Assembly (NCBI GenBank): GCA_019636195.1 | Contig: JAHBYA010000007.1 | Span: forward strand, 112,508-176,507 | Source: Planctomycetota bacterium | GTDB lineage: Bacteria; Planctomycetota; UBA8742; UBA2392 | Length of the DNA: 64,000 bases | Reading direction: 5' to 3' | Shown: positions 15,880 to 25,000 of the stretch, piece by piece | How the letters are laid out: each line of letters starts with the position of its first letter | Position numbering within the stretch: position 1 is the stretch's first letter | Notes under the pieces: generated by a model | Database searches by the model: none | The model's input: only the letters and a program-made list of their open reading frames with translations | Told to the model about the DNA's origin: nothing | Position numbers and translations under genes: made by a program

Positions 15880-17022
15880 TCAGCCGCGCCGCAACACGCT
15901 GACCAGGCAGCGCAAACTGCCGAAGTAGGTGTAGCAACCGGTGCAATTCACCGGCCGCACTTCGTAGCCGGCCTGCTGCCAGACCTCGGCGGCTGCGCGA
16001 TTCAGCACGTCGGCGCCGTTGATGTTGGGCATGTACGTGACGCGCTTGCCGTCGCGTTCGTCCAGGATGACGTTGACGTAGGTTATGTACGTGCGACCGT
16101 CGCCGCCGGGGGCCTGTGGCACGCGGATCACTTCATAGCCCGCGGCGCGGCACTGGTCCGCCACCGTGTCGAACTTTGCCGCGGTGGCGTCACTGAAGTC
16201 CGGCCCGCCCTTCAGCGGCAGTGAAGCTGCCTGCTCAGGTGTCAGCAACGCGCGCGTCATGCGCGGGTCGCCCACCATCACGCGGCGCTTGCCCAAGGTC
16301 ATCATGTACATGCCGGCGTGGTGGTCCAGCTCGGTCTTCAGCAGCACTACCTTTAGCCCCAGCACCTGCTCCAGGCGCTCAATCAGCTCGGCTTCGGTCT
16401 GGACCGTCACCTGCAGGTTGCGCTTGCGCACGTTGGGCGTGACAAACGCCGTCTCATTGTCGCACACGAAGTCACCGCCGTCGAAGTACAGCTCGCTGCG
16501 CACCGCGGTGATGTCTGCAACTGCGCCGGACAGGCTTTCGCCCACCTTTTCATCGCCTTTGCGCCCGGGCCAGCTGTCGGCGCCGACCTCGCCCTGCGGC
16601 GAAAGCACCGTGATTGCGCGAGACTCTCCGGCTGGGTGCAGCGCCAACCAGCGGTCACGGGCCCAGCAGGTGATGTCATGGGTGACAACGACCGGGTTCA
16701 GCCGGCACTTTGTCGCGCCGACTGTGCGGGCGAGCTCGTCAAAGTCGGCGCGTTCGCGGACCACTACATGAACGGTGACAGCGTCGGGCAACTGGCGCAG
16801 AAAGTCGCGGTAGGCGGCCTCGACGATGTCGGCGCTGCCGGGCGTGTACTGGATCACCAGCTCATGCAGCGCGCCGTCGCAGTCACTCAGAGTCCTGCCG
16901 ACCGTGGACTGCGGCTTGGGCTTGTCGCCCCCCAGCAGCGGCATCACGGCGATTGCCGCCGCGAGCCCCAGGACAACGCCGAGCGGCCATTTCAGCTTGC
17001 TGAGGCTGCCCGGCGCGTCCAT
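15880..17022 (-). CDS. Membrane-anchored agmatine/peptidyl-arginine deiminase-like protein
   Basis: 380 residues. An N-terminal hydrophobic helix ('WPLGVVLGLAAAIAVMPLLG') precedes a domain of the guanidino-group-modifying superfamily. Recognisable sites are W-A-R-D ('CWARDRWLALHPAG'), 'YFDGGDFVCDNETAF' (the E/D-GG-N/D box), 'DHHAGMYMM' (His box) and the catalytic Cys region 'FGSLRCLVSVLRRG' at the very end. The family includes agmatine deiminase and Porphyromonas-type peptidylarginine deiminase. A membrane-tethered, probably extracytoplasmic form suggests action on peptides or exported guanidino compounds. It starts 14 bases after the stop of the Ig-like protein gene, so both are in one operon. 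Substrate and activity are unproven. Confidence 0.75.
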   Translation of the reverse strand: MDAPGSLSKLKWPLGVVLGLAAAIAVMPLLGGDKPKPQSTVGRTLSDCDGALHELVIQYTPGSADIVEAAYRDFLRQLPDAVTVHVVVRERADFDELARTVGATKCRLNPVVVTHDITCWARDRWLALHPAGESRAITVLSPQGEVGADSWPGRKGDEKVGESLSGAVADITAVRSELYFDGGDFVCDNETAFVTPNVRKRNLQVTVQTEAELIERLEQVLGLKVVLLKTELDHHAGMYMMTLGKRRVMVGDPRMTRALLTPEQAASLPLKGGPDFSDATAAKFDTVADQCRAAGYEVIRVPQAPGGDGRTYITYVNVILDERDGKRVTYMPNINGADVLNRAAAEVWQQAGYEVRPVNCTGCYTYFGSLRCLVSVLRRG

Positions 17023-17036
17023 GGTTCGGCCCCTGA

Positions 17037-17591
17037 TCAGTTGCGCACGCGCACGGCGCGCTCGACGCGCCTGACCGCGGGTGCGTCCACCAGTTCATCG
17101 TCTTCAGTGTCGAGGTCGCCGAACTGGAAGAAATTGGCCTTGCGGTCGGAGATCTCGACGTTGGTCTCAATGGTGATGGTCTTGCTTTCGCCGGCTTCCA
17201 GTGTGACCTTGCGTGTATCCTTGAAAAGCTGGACCGGCGCAGCCGGCAGGCGCGAGCGCTGCTCAAGATCGCTGGCGTTCATGGTCACGATGATGGTCTT
17301 TTCAACCTGCTTGTCGCTGTTGTTGGTGACGGTGACGGTCAGGATCGGCTTTTCGCCCTTGGTGTAGCTTTCCTTGTCGGTCTTCATCGTCATCGTGCAC
17401 CCGTCAGCCTCAAGCGTGGGCATGGCGATGTGCGCGCTGATCTTGCGCAGATTCTCGGCTGTCTTGGGTGTATCGGTCGGGTCGTCGTCGGCCGCGCCTG
17501 CAAAGCGCGGTGTCATCAGGGCCAGGCTGGCGACCATCGTCAGCGCGGCAATACCAAGCATTCCCAGGGTGTTCTTGCGGAAGTTGCTCAT
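17037..17591 (-). CDS. Exported Ig-like/beta-sandwich protein
   Basis: 184 residues with an N-terminal signal or anchor ('LGMLGIAALTMVASLALM' then 'FAGAADDD'). The rest looks like one beta-sandwich: 'KPILTVTVTNNSDKQVEKTIIV' and 'TLEAGESKTITIETNVEI' are the strands typical of Ig-like or intracellular-proteinase-inhibitor-like (BsuPI) folds. A strong Shine-Dalgarno (AAGGAG) precedes the ATG. Placed directly ahead of the deiminase-like gene, it may be an accessory or targeting subunit of that protein. No precise family is recognised. Confidence 0.75.
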   Translation of the reverse strand: MSNFRKNTLGMLGIAALTMVASLALMTPRFAGAADDDPTDTPKTAENLRKISAHIAMPTLEADGCTMTMKTDKESYTKGEKPILTVTVTNNSDKQVEKTIIVTMNASDLEQRSRLPAAPVQLFKDTRKVTLEAGESKTITIETNVEISDRKANFFQFGDLDTEDDELVDAPAVRRVERAVRVRN

Positions 17592-17771
17592 GGTGAGGCT
17601 CCTTTTCGGCGGCCACTATGGCCACCCTCAGAAGATACGCGCTGGACACCCGCGGGAACGCCCGTCCCCTGTAACCGTTATGTAAAACCCCGGGGCGGTT
17701 CAATAACGGCTGCCCAACTCACCCTGAAACGCCAACGGTCCGCTGTCGGTTCAAACAAACTCAAATGCTAA

Positions 17772-17795
17772 CCCCCCGGCACGCTTGCCGGGGGG
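17772..17795. terminator. Terminator downstream of the ECF sigma factor
   Basis: Nine perfect pairs CCCCCCGGC / GCCGGGGGG around a short loop. It lies 17 bases past the stop of the minus-strand sigma gene and so separates it from the Ig-like/deiminase operon. The trailing T-tract is poor on both strands. Confidence 0.7.
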
Positions 17796-17811
17796 TCTTG
17801 TCTGGCGTTTA

Positions 17812-18384
17812 TCATGCCGCCATCGGCGCAACTCCGAAGCGTTCACGCAGGAACGCCTTGGCGCGGTGCAGCCGGCTCATGACCGTGCCGATCGGCAGCT
17901 TGAGCTTGCTGGCGATGTCCTTGTAGCTGAGCTCGCCGACCGTGTTCAGCAACAGCACGTCGCGGTAGCGCGCGTCCATTTCCTGCAGGCCTGCCTTCAG
18001 GTCCTGGTCAAGGTTTTCAAGGAAGCGCTCGTCGTCGGCCATGGCGGATGGCTGCATCGCGGGCAGGCGGTCGTCCTGCTCGGGTGTGTCTTCGACTTCT
18101 GCCATGTTCTCGACGCCTTCGACGAACACCGACTTGATGCGGCGCTTCTTGCGCCGGTACTCGTTGATGAACTGGTTGAACAGGATGCGTCCCAGCCACG
18201 CCTTCAAGTTGGTGCCCTGCTCAAACTGGGCAAACTTGCGCATCCCCCGGATGTAGGTCTCCTGCACCAGGTCTTCAGCGTCCGCGGCGTTGCGCGTGAG
18301 GTGATAGGCCTGGGCAAACATTTCCTGCATCAGCGGGAGAGCTTCGGCTTCGAAGCGCTGCCTGAGTTCATTGTGCTTTTTCAT
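17812..18384 (-). CDS. ECF RNA polymerase sigma factor
   Basis: 190 residues. Region 2 contains '[20 protein letters not shown]', a classic ECF motif, followed by '[19 protein letters not shown]'. Region 4 has '[20 protein letters not shown]' and '[15 protein letters not shown]'. A 40-residue acidic linker joins them. ATG 18384 is used because GGGGAGA lies just upstream; the 20-codon extension from a TTG is not family-like. No anti-sigma factor is adjacent. A 14-base palindrome matching the tetR operator lies 79 bases upstream (18463-18476), so the neighbouring TetR protein may control this gene. Confidence 0.92.
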   Translation of the reverse strand: MKKHNELRQRFEAEALPLMQEMFAQAYHLTRNAADAEDLVQETYIRGMRKFAQFEQGTNLKAWLGRILFNQFINEYRRKKRRIKSVFVEGVENMAEVEDTPEQDDRLPAMQPSAMADDERFLENLDQDLKAGLQEMDARYRDVLLLNTVGELSYKDIASKLKLPIGTVMSRLHRAKAFLRERFGVAPMAA

Positions 18385-18462
18385 GACTCTCCCCTTTGTT
18401 GTGCGGGTACTTTCCCGCCCTTTGTTTACGAATTGCGTTTCCAAAATCTCCAGAAATCACGT

Positions 18463-18476
18463 ACAGACTGGTCTGT
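18463..18476. promoter_or_regulatory. Candidate TetR operator upstream of the ECF sigma gene
   Basis: ACAGAC-TG-GTCTGT, a perfect 6-2-6 palindrome in the 117-base gap between the tetR stop and the sigma start. It shares CAGAC-NN-GTCTGT with the site inside the tetR promoter (19108-19121). Confidence 0.6.
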
Positions 18477-18501
18477 TTTCTTCCTGTTCAAAAAAATACC
18501 C

Positions 18502-19092
18502 CTAAACCAGCTTGAAACGATCATTGGCGATGCGGAAGGCTGTCTCGGCTGGCCAAGTGCACTGGTGCACGGGCGATGCCGCAAACACAGCCTCAATCAG
18601 CAGATACAGCTCATCGGCGGCCTCTTCCAGCTCGTCTTCTGTCTTGCTTTGGCCGCGGTAGTGGGCGCTGATCAACTCCTGCAGAAACTTCCGGAAGCTG
18701 TCCTTGTGCCACCGCACAACCTCGCGCACCTTGCAGCCTGCATCCCGGAACTCGCTGACCATGTTCAGGTACGCGCAACCCTTTGACTTTGAACCACATG
18801 AGCACTGCGTGCCCAGCCATTCAAACAGCCGCGCAATCTTTTCGCCGGGCGTCTGGCCCTGGCTTACAACCTCTCGCACCTCGGCCATCATGCGGTCGTG
18901 GCGCTGCTCCAGCGTCACCACCAGCAGGTCCTCTTTGGTCTTGAAGTGGTGGTAGAAGCTGGCTTTGGCAATGCCCGCCTCTTTGATCACTTCGTTGATG
19001 CCGGTTGCCAAGTAGCCGTGCTCGTAGAACAGCCGGTTGGCGGTTTCCAGCAACCGGTTGCGTACGCTCAGTTTGTCGGCTGTTGCGTTCAT
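18502..19092 (-). CDS. TetR/AcrR-family transcriptional regulator
   Basis: 196 residues. The N-terminal HTH is canonical: 'ETANRLFYEHGYLATGINEV' then 'EAGIAKASFYHHFKTKEDLL'. The ligand domain has Cys residues ('CSCGSKSKGC') and 'GCAYLNMVSEF', which resembles the GC-x-F/Y-x-N segment of the NemR/AcuR-like branch, whose members can sense electrophiles through cysteine. The promoter reads clearly on the minus strand: TTGCAG (19127-19122), 17 bases, TATATT (19104-19099), and the start codon 6 bases later, so the mRNA may be leaderless. The operator lies inside the spacer, implying autorepression. Frame-open sequence upstream of 19092 belongs to the antisense of ubiX. Confidence 0.9.
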   Translation of the reverse strand: MNATADKLSVRNRLLETANRLFYEHGYLATGINEVIKEAGIAKASFYHHFKTKEDLLVVTLEQRHDRMMAEVREVVSQGQTPGEKIARLFEWLGTQCSCGSKSKGCAYLNMVSEFRDAGCKVREVVRWHKDSFRKFLQELISAHYRGQSKTEDELEEAADELYLLIEAVFAASPVHQCTWPAETAFRIANDRFKLV

Positions 19093-19107
19093 GCGGTCAA
19101 TATACGA

Positions 19108-19121
19108 CCAGACAAGTCTGT
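19108..19121. promoter_or_regulatory. Candidate TetR operator within the tetR promoter spacer
   Basis: CCAGAC-AA-GTCTGT fits exactly in the 17-base spacer between the tetR -35 (19122-19127) and -10 (19099-19104). Occupancy would block polymerase. It could also affect the divergent ubiX gene, which starts at 19276. It matches the site at 18463-18476 at 11 of 14 positions, with the differences in the first and the two central bases. Confidence 0.65.
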
Positions 19122-19275
19122 CTGCAAGAGGTTTCTTCAGATTTTCGCCGAACGGACCAGACGGGCCGGTCCGGAAGTCTGGGCCAGAACCGCGGGCGCA
19201 ACCCCGTGGCGACAAGTCGTTTGCAAACGCCGCCAGCCGCGTGCTGACGCACGCGGATCCTGCTACAACGCAGCC

Positions 19276-19872
19276 ATGGACACACCCAACCGAGTCGTGG
19301 TCGCGATCACCGGTGCATCGGGCATTCAGTATGCCCAGCGCCTGCTGGGCGTGTTGGGGTCTTCCGGCGTCGAAACTCATGTCGTGTTCAGTGAAGCCGC
19401 CTTTGACGTGTGGCGCGCCGAGCTGGATGTGCCCTGCAACCCCGACAAGCCGGACCTGCGCGCCTTTGCCGGCGACGGCGACTTTCGCCTGTACCGCAAC
19501 AGCCAGGTCGGTGCGCCCGTGGCCAGCGGCAGCTTTCGCCATCGCGGCATGGTCGTGTGCCCCTGCACCATGAGCACTTTGGGGGCCATCGCCAGCGGCA
19601 CCGGCGACAAACTGATCGGCCGTGCAGCCGAAGTGACGCTGAAAGAGCGTCGCAAGCTGCTGCTGGTCACGCGCGAAACACCGCTTTCGTTGATCGCGCT
19701 GCGCAACATGGTGACAGTCACGGAAGCCGGCGGCACGATCATTGACGCCAACCCCGGCTTTTACACCCGGCCGGCCACGGTGCAGGACATGATCGACTTC
19801 GTGGTCGCCCGCGTGCTGGACCAGCTGGCGATAGACCACAAGCTGGGCAAACGTTGGGGGGAGAAGCCATGA
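19276..19872 (+). CDS. ubiX: UbiX-type flavin prenyltransferase
   Basis: 198 residues, the usual UbiX/Pad1 size. Motifs: 'VVVAITGASGIQYAQRLL' (FMN-binding start), 'MVVCPCTMSTLGAIASGTGD', and 'LLLVTRETPLSLIALRNMVT' with the conserved R-E-T-P-L. UbiX attaches a prenyl group to FMN to make the cofactor prenyl-FMN for UbiD-family decarboxylases in quinone or aromatic-acid metabolism. No ubiD-like gene is in the window. The stop overlaps the next ATG (ATGA at 19869-19872), coupling it to the VOC protein. It is divergent from tetR. Confidence 0.93.
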   Translation: MDTPNRVVVAITGASGIQYAQRLLGVLGSSGVETHVVFSEAAFDVWRAELDVPCNPDKPDLRAFAGDGDFRLYRNSQVGAPVASGSFRHRGMVVCPCTMSTLGAIASGTGDKLIGRAAEVTLKERRKLLLVTRETPLSLIALRNMVTVTEAGGTIIDANPGFYTRPATVQDMIDFVVARVLDQLAIDHKLGKRWGEKP

Positions 19873-20228
19873 ACGAAAAGGGGATCTTCTACATCTTCAT
19901 CTACGTCAGCGACCTTGAACGCAGCAAGCGCTTCTACGGCGAGACCCTGGGCTGGCAGATCGGCACGCACGAGAAAGATGTGGCAGGCTTTGCCTTCGGC
20001 AATGGCTACCTTGTGATCCACAGCGACACCCGCAAAGAGGGCCACGGCCAGTACGGCGGCGGCATGTGGGCGGCTGTGCAGGTCGAAGACGCGGCCAAGG
20101 CGCACGCGACGTTGAAGGACCGCGGTGTAAGGGTAGGCGAGATTCTGGACCAGCCGTGGGGCGAGCGGCAGTTTTACTTTGATGACCCCGACGGCTACCA
20201 CTGGAGTTTTGGGCAACTGACGCGCTGA
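19869..20228 (+). CDS. VOC (glyoxalase/bleomycin-resistance) family protein
   Basis: 119 residues forming a single VOC module: 'FIYVSDLERSKRFYGETLGW' at the start and 'RQFYFDDPDGYHWSFGQ' at the end are family hallmarks, the latter with the metal-site-like region. Such proteins are metal-dependent isomerases, dioxygenases or binding proteins and usually act as dimers. GGGGGAG lies eight bases ahead of the ATG, inside ubiX, and translation is coupled by ATGA. The coupling suggests a job near the UbiX product or its aromatic substrates, but that is inference. Confidence 0.88.
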   Translation: MNEKGIFYIFIYVSDLERSKRFYGETLGWQIGTHEKDVAGFAFGNGYLVIHSDTRKEGHGQYGGGMWAAVQVEDAAKAHATLKDRGVRVGEILDQPWGERQFYFDDPDGYHWSFGQLTR

Positions 20229-20285
20229 AGCCGCCTTGCCTGCGACTTCCGTCCGTTGTGTTGATTGATACACTCCCGCGCGAGT

Positions 20286-20362
20286 CGGGGCGTAGCTCAG
20301 CCTGGTAGAGCGCTTCGTTCGGGACGAAGAGGCCGGAGGTTCAAATCCTCTCGCCCCGACCA
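20286..20362 (+). tRNA. tRNA-Pro (anticodon CGG)
   Basis: 77 bases with the CCA tail encoded. Acceptor CGGGGCG pairs with CGCCCCG; D-arm 'GCTCAGCCTGGTAGAGC'; anticodon stem CTTCG/CGAAG around the loop TTCGGGA (anticodon CGG, reading CCG); T-arm 'GGAGGTTCAAATCCTC'. The sequence is very close to bacterial tRNA-Pro(CGG). Confidence 0.96.
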
Positions 20363-20364
20363 TT

Positions 20365-20393
20365 CAAAGCGGGTTCCGTCGGAGCCCGCTTTG
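20365..20393 (+). terminator. Terminator directly after tRNA-Pro
   Basis: Perfect 9-base arms CAAAGCGGG / CCCGCTTTG two bases after the CCA. The next gene starts only 19 bases beyond, so that gene either depends on read-through or has its promoter inside the tRNA region. Confidence 0.7.
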
Positions 20394-20411
20394 GCAATCC
20401 TGGGGGCATTC

Positions 20412-22016
20412 ATGCAGTTGCCCAGTGACCCGTCAGAGCTTCGCAAACGCTTGGCGGAAGCCAGCGGCCGTTTTGCGCAAGCAATCACGGATGCAGAGCG
20501 CGAAAGCGAGCTTCGCAATCTCAAGGACCGTGCCGCCGTCATTGACGAATACATGGGCACACTGCAAGTCCAGAGTGGCCGCCTTCAAGAACTGAACCAG
20601 AAAAAGCGCTATCGCGAGGCCAGTGATCTCATCGCCACCCTGGAGCGCGAACGCCAGACCATACATGCGCGACTTGCCCGGCTTCAGGCCGGGCCAACGA
20701 CGACCCTGGTTGTCGTGGCCGAGCCGGGTCACGCTGAAGTTGTGAATCCCCCCGTTGCGGACACGCTTCCGGCGGCGGCCCAGAACAATCCGGATACGCC
20801 CGACGTCGGCAAGCAAGCGAAGCCCGAACCAGCGGTCCCGAAAGCGCCGGACGTGCCAGCGCCGTCCGTGGCGGGCGCGCCGGCACCAGCCAAGCCTGAG
20901 CCCAATCGTCAGCAGCCACGGGATGCCGTTCGGGACCTGTTCTCGGCCGCCCAGAGTCTGAGGTCGGCAGCCCCTCAGATTGACCGTGTGGAACTTGAAC
21001 TGCGGGTGCAGCAGCTTGTCGCGCGCACAAGGCAAGTACAGGAAACGTGGCCTACACTGAAGTCCGCGGCCGGTGAACAGGGCCGACTTGTCAAGCAGAC
21101 GTTCGGCACGCTGACACGAATCTGCGCTGATTACCTCAATCCCCAAGGTGTTTACATTGACACGCTGAGGCCCTCGGCCAATTCGGGATGGAGTGCCGAA
21201 CAATGGGCCGAGGAAGAAAAGCGAATCGGTCAGGAACTGGCGGACTGGGTCAACAAGCGCACCGAAAGTGAGCGTCGCAAACATCAGGCCGCGACGGAGT
21301 TCCGGCGCCGCGAACTGGTTCGCAACCAGAACGCCAGAATCTATGACGAACTCGAAGAGGAGCTGGACGAGCTGCTTGCGGAACCCGAGCCGGACACCGA
21401 AAGCCTGATCGAGCTTGTAACTGAACTGCTCGCGGTCAGGCCCCTGAAGAAAGACTCACTGGAGCCGGAACCCGTGCCTGATTCGCTTGCGCGCAAGCTT
21501 GCGCTTCACGAGCCGCTGTTCCGGACCGGCCACAGCTTCAAGCCGTTACGCAATGCACTGCGGCGGACCGGTGTGATCGCCGGCGACAGCGCGCGCCTGC
21601 CCGCGGTCGCGCCGGACGCCGAGCAAGCGGCGCCGCGCAGGGCGCCGGATGACGAATTCCGGAACTGGTTTGCGGGGCGCCGGGCCGCCGTTGCCGGCGG
21701 GTCCTGCCGCGAATACCGGCGTGAGCAGCTTCAGGAGTATTACGGGCTTGCCAAGCTGGAGTGGATCGAGAATGAACGCAACGAAACCGCCGACGGCGCA
21801 AATCTTGCGCGGCGCATTCGCAACGGCAGTTTTGACATTGTGTTTCTGCTGGCGCGCTTCTGCTCCCATGACCTGCAAGACCACATGAAGCAGGCGTGCA
21901 AGGAATCCGGCGTGCCGTTTGTGCTTGTGCAGCGCGGTTACGGACGCAACCAGATCAGCGCGGGACTCAGGGCCCTTGGCGACCGGCTGCCGCAAAGGTC
22001 CTCGCTGCCGGCCTGA
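20412..22016 (+). CDS. Coiled-coil protein with a DUF2325-like C-terminal domain
   Basis: 534 residues. The N-terminus (about 1-90) is coiled-coil ('[20 protein letters not shown]', '[20 protein letters not shown]'). A Pro/Ala-rich linker (about 95-170), a helical middle (170-400) with a Glu-rich stretch '[18 protein letters not shown]', and a C-terminal domain (about 415-525) follow. That domain begins '[20 protein letters not shown]' and continues with '[20 protein letters not shown]' and '[13 protein letters not shown]'. This pattern (GG-x-R start, a Cys/Asp-rich strand, S-H, then K-x-x-C, then P-F-V) resembles DUF2325, a Rossmann-like domain of unknown function. The ATG lies 49 bases after the tRNA; TGGGGG may serve as Shine-Dalgarno. 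The gene converges with the sigma-54/STAND gene. Function unknown. Confidence 0.7.
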   Translation: MQLPSDPSELRKRLAEASGRFAQAITDAERESELRNLKDRAAVIDEYMGTLQVQSGRLQELNQKKRYREASDLIATLERERQTIHARLARLQAGPTTTLVVVAEPGHAEVVNPPVADTLPAAAQNNPDTPDVGKQAKPEPAVPKAPDVPAPSVAGAPAPAKPEPNRQQPRDAVRDLFSAAQSLRSAAPQIDRVELELRVQQLVARTRQVQETWPTLKSAAGEQGRLVKQTFGTLTRICADYLNPQGVYIDTLRPSANSGWSAEQWAEEEKRIGQELADWVNKRTESERRKHQAATEFRRRELVRNQNARIYDELEEELDELLAEPEPDTESLIELVTELLAVRPLKKDSLEPEPVPDSLARKLALHEPLFRTGHSFKPLRNALRRTGVIAGDSARLPAVAPDAEQAAPRRAPDDEFRNWFAGRRAAVAGGSCREYRREQLQEYYGLAKLEWIENERNETADGANLARRIRNGSFDIVFLLARFCSHDLQDHMKQACKESGVPFVLVQRGYGRNQISAGLRALGDRLPQRSSLPA

Positions 22017-22018
22017 CT

Positions 22019-22055
22019 ATTACAAAAGGGGACTCTGAGCAGGTACTTTTGTAAT
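22019..22055. repeat. Inverted repeat between two convergent genes
   Basis: ATTACAAAAG (22019-22028) and CTTTTGTAAT (22046-22055) are perfect ten-base arms around 17 bases. It fills the short gap between two convergent stops, where a bidirectional terminator would be expected, but the stem is AT-rich. A REP-like mobile palindrome is the alternative. Confidence 0.6.
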
Positions 22056-22063
22056 GCTGCGGG

Positions 22064-25000
22064 TCACAGGGTGATCCCGCGCAAAGCCAGCAAATCTTCG
22101 CGCACTTTGGGTGACGGGTCCTTATCTGTGTAGCCCAGCAATTCCGCGGTCAACAAGGCGGTCTTTGCCGCTTCGGGCGCGTCCTTGTGTTTCATTTCGT
22201 GCAGCGCGCGGGCGTGGGCGGTCACGGCGCGGTAATAGTCGCGGCTGCGGCGCAGGCCTGCTTCCTCGAGTGTCGCGCGCGACTGGCGGGCGGCTTCCAG
22301 CGCGCCCTTGGCGTCGCCCTGTTGCAGCAGCAGCTCGCTGCGCGTGACCTGCACGCCGGCCCACAGCGTGTTTTCGCCTTGATCGACGAGCGCCATGGCC
22401 TTGGCCAGCAACTCGTTAGCGGCCTTCATGTCGCCGCGGCGGCCTGCCACGATGGCGAGGTTTTCGATGCACACGGCTTCGAAGCCCTTGCGCCCGAGGC
22501 GATGAAACAGGTCGCGACCGCGCACGAAGGCATCGTGCGCGTCGTCGTTGCGGGCCAGGTCCAGGTAGGCCAGCCCGACGTTCATGTAGTTGATCGCCAG
22601 CGACGGCAGGTCGCCCTGGTCCGCGGCCATGCGGCCCGTGGCCTCCATGGCGCTGATGGCTTCGTCGTAGCGGCGCTGCTGGCGGGCGATCAGGCCCATG
22701 TTCCCGCGCATCAGCATCGCCATGCGCTTGTCCGCCAGGCGCTCATAAATGTCATACGCTTCGCGGTAGGCGGCCAGCGCGTCTTCGTGGCGCGTGGCGT
22801 GGAAGTTTATCGTGCCGCGATTGCCCACCGCCATCGCGACGCCGGTGGGGTCATCAATCGCGCGCAGAGTGTTCTCAGCGAGCTTCTGCTGGGCCAGCGC
22901 CTCGTCGAAGCGGCCCAGGTGCGCCAGCACCAGCGCCATGCGCGATTGCGCGCGGGCTGCGTTGTTGCGATCGCCGACTTCTTCAAACTGCCGGATGTTC
23001 TCGCGGTGGGCCTCAAGCGCCTCTTCCAGTTTTCGATCAAACAGCAGTTGCCCAGCCACGCGAAAGCCCGCCAGCGCGATCAACTGCTTGTCGCCGATGC
23101 GCTGCGCGATCTCGATGGCTTGCTGTGTCGCGGGCTCGCTTTGCGCGGGGTCGCCGGCCTCGGACTCGGCGTGCGCCAGCAGCAGCAGCAGGCCCGCCCG
23201 CGCGGCGTCGTCGTTGACAAGCGTCAGCGCGTCGCGCAGCAGCGGCACGCGCACTTTGGCTGGGCCGCGTGTCTTGAGCAGTGTGGTACACACCCGCGCC
23301 AGTGCGCTGAAGGTCTCTCCGTCGCCTGCCGCTTTGGCCCGCGCCAGCACGGCGCGCATGTTGTCGCGCGAATAGTCAAGCCGGTCGAGCGCTTCCACGG
23401 CGTCGGCACTGTGCGTGCGGCTTTCCCAGTCCTTTGTGTAGGCCAGCACCCACTGCGTGTGGCGGCTCGCGAGTTCAGCCTGCTGCTGCTCGGTTGCCAT
23501 AGCCTGCCACTTGGCGGCGGCGTAGTCGCGGATTGCAATGTACATGGCAAAGCGTGTTTCGTAGGGCGTCTCGAGCGCGCGCAGCAGGCTTTTCTCGCGC
23601 AGGCTCTGGATTACGTCCACGACATCGCCGTCCGGCAGCTCGAGGACCGCCTCGGCGGCTGCAAGGAAGAACCCGCCGCGGAAAACACTCAACTGCGCAA
23701 AGGCCGACTTTTCGGAGTCATTGAGCAGGTCAAAGCTCCAGTCGATCGTCGCCTCAAGGCTGCGCTGGCGCTCGGGCAGGTCACGGCGCGTTGACTTCAG
23801 CAGCGCGAACGATTCCTCGATGCGCTGCAGGATCTGCGCCGGCTGCATGATCGCGGTGCGCGCCGCCGCAAGCTCAATGGCCAGCGGCATGCCTTCCAGG
23901 CGTTCGCACAGCGCGGCGATCGCGGGCGCGTTCTCGGCTGTCAGCGCAAACGCCACGTGCTGGATGCGGGCGCGCTCGACAAACAGCCGCACGGCGTCGC
24001 TGGATGCAACTTCGGCGGGTGAAGCGCCCTGGGGCGGCACTCCAAGCGGGTCAAGGCGGATCTCCTGCTCGCCTTCAATGCCCAGCAGCGCGCGCGTGGT
24101 CACCACAAAGCGCACCTGCGGCGCGTGGCGCACCCAGTCATTGACGGCATCCGAGGCAACCTCCACCACCTGCTCAAAGTTGTCCAGCACCAGCAGCATC
24201 GGCGGCCGGGCCTCCAGGATGCCCGCGATCAGCTGTTCAGGCGGCTGGTTGGCGGTCAGCGGCACCGAAAGCGCGCGCGCCACGGCGTACGCCACGCCCT
24301 CAAGGTTGCGGGCTTCGGTCAAGTCGGCAAACCACGCGCCGCCCGGCAGCTTGTCGGCGATGCGCCGGGCAAGCTCGCGCGCAATGCGCGTCTTGCCGGT
24401 GCCGCCGGGGCCGGTGATCGCGACCAGGTTGGGTGTGCCGGCGCTGATCAGCGCCACAAGCTGCTCCATCTCGCGCGTGCGCCCGACAAAGCTGGTGCGG
24501 GCTGCCGCGACGTTGGTGCGTGCCTGGGCAGTTGCAACGGCCACCGGCGCGGGCTGGGGCTGCGGCTCTTCTCCGCGCGCGGGGGACGGCAGTGGTTGGC
24601 CCTTCAGCGCCGCGTTGCACGCATCAAGGTCAATGCGCAGTTTCTTGCCTTCTTCATGGATCAGGCCCAGCTGCAGCGGCACGGGCTTGACGTGGCGCTG
24701 CCATTCGTTGACCAGCGCGTTGCTGGTGGGCTCAGGTCCGCGGGCGTGGCGCATGCACTCAAGCACGTCGCCGCGCGCGAACTTGTTGGTGCCCAGCGCA
24801 CGGTTCAGCGCCAGCAGAAAGCGCGCCCACATGGCGGCGTCGCTGCCGCCGTGCAGGTACAACTCGCGGAACAGGTCCAGGTGCGACTCGGGCGCCTGCT
24901 CGTTGTCGGGCGCGCCGCGCTGCACCGAGGGCGGCAGGTGCGATGGCAGAATCGTCTTTGCGTTGCCGCAGTTGGCGACCGCGTACGCGACCGCGCTGCG

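Noticed and set aside
14370..15902. A 510-codon plus-strand frame opposite glmU
   Set aside because: glmU on the other strand has all family motifs; the plus frame is Val/Ala/His/Gln-rich antisense translation.
19093..19839. Extension of the tetR frame to 445 codons
   Set aside because: The extra part is antisense to ubiX, and the tetR promoter with its operator lies inside it.
20286..22055. A genomic island integrated at tRNA-Pro
   Set aside because: No integrase and no second copy of the tRNA 3' end were seen downstream, so there is no att pair to support integration.
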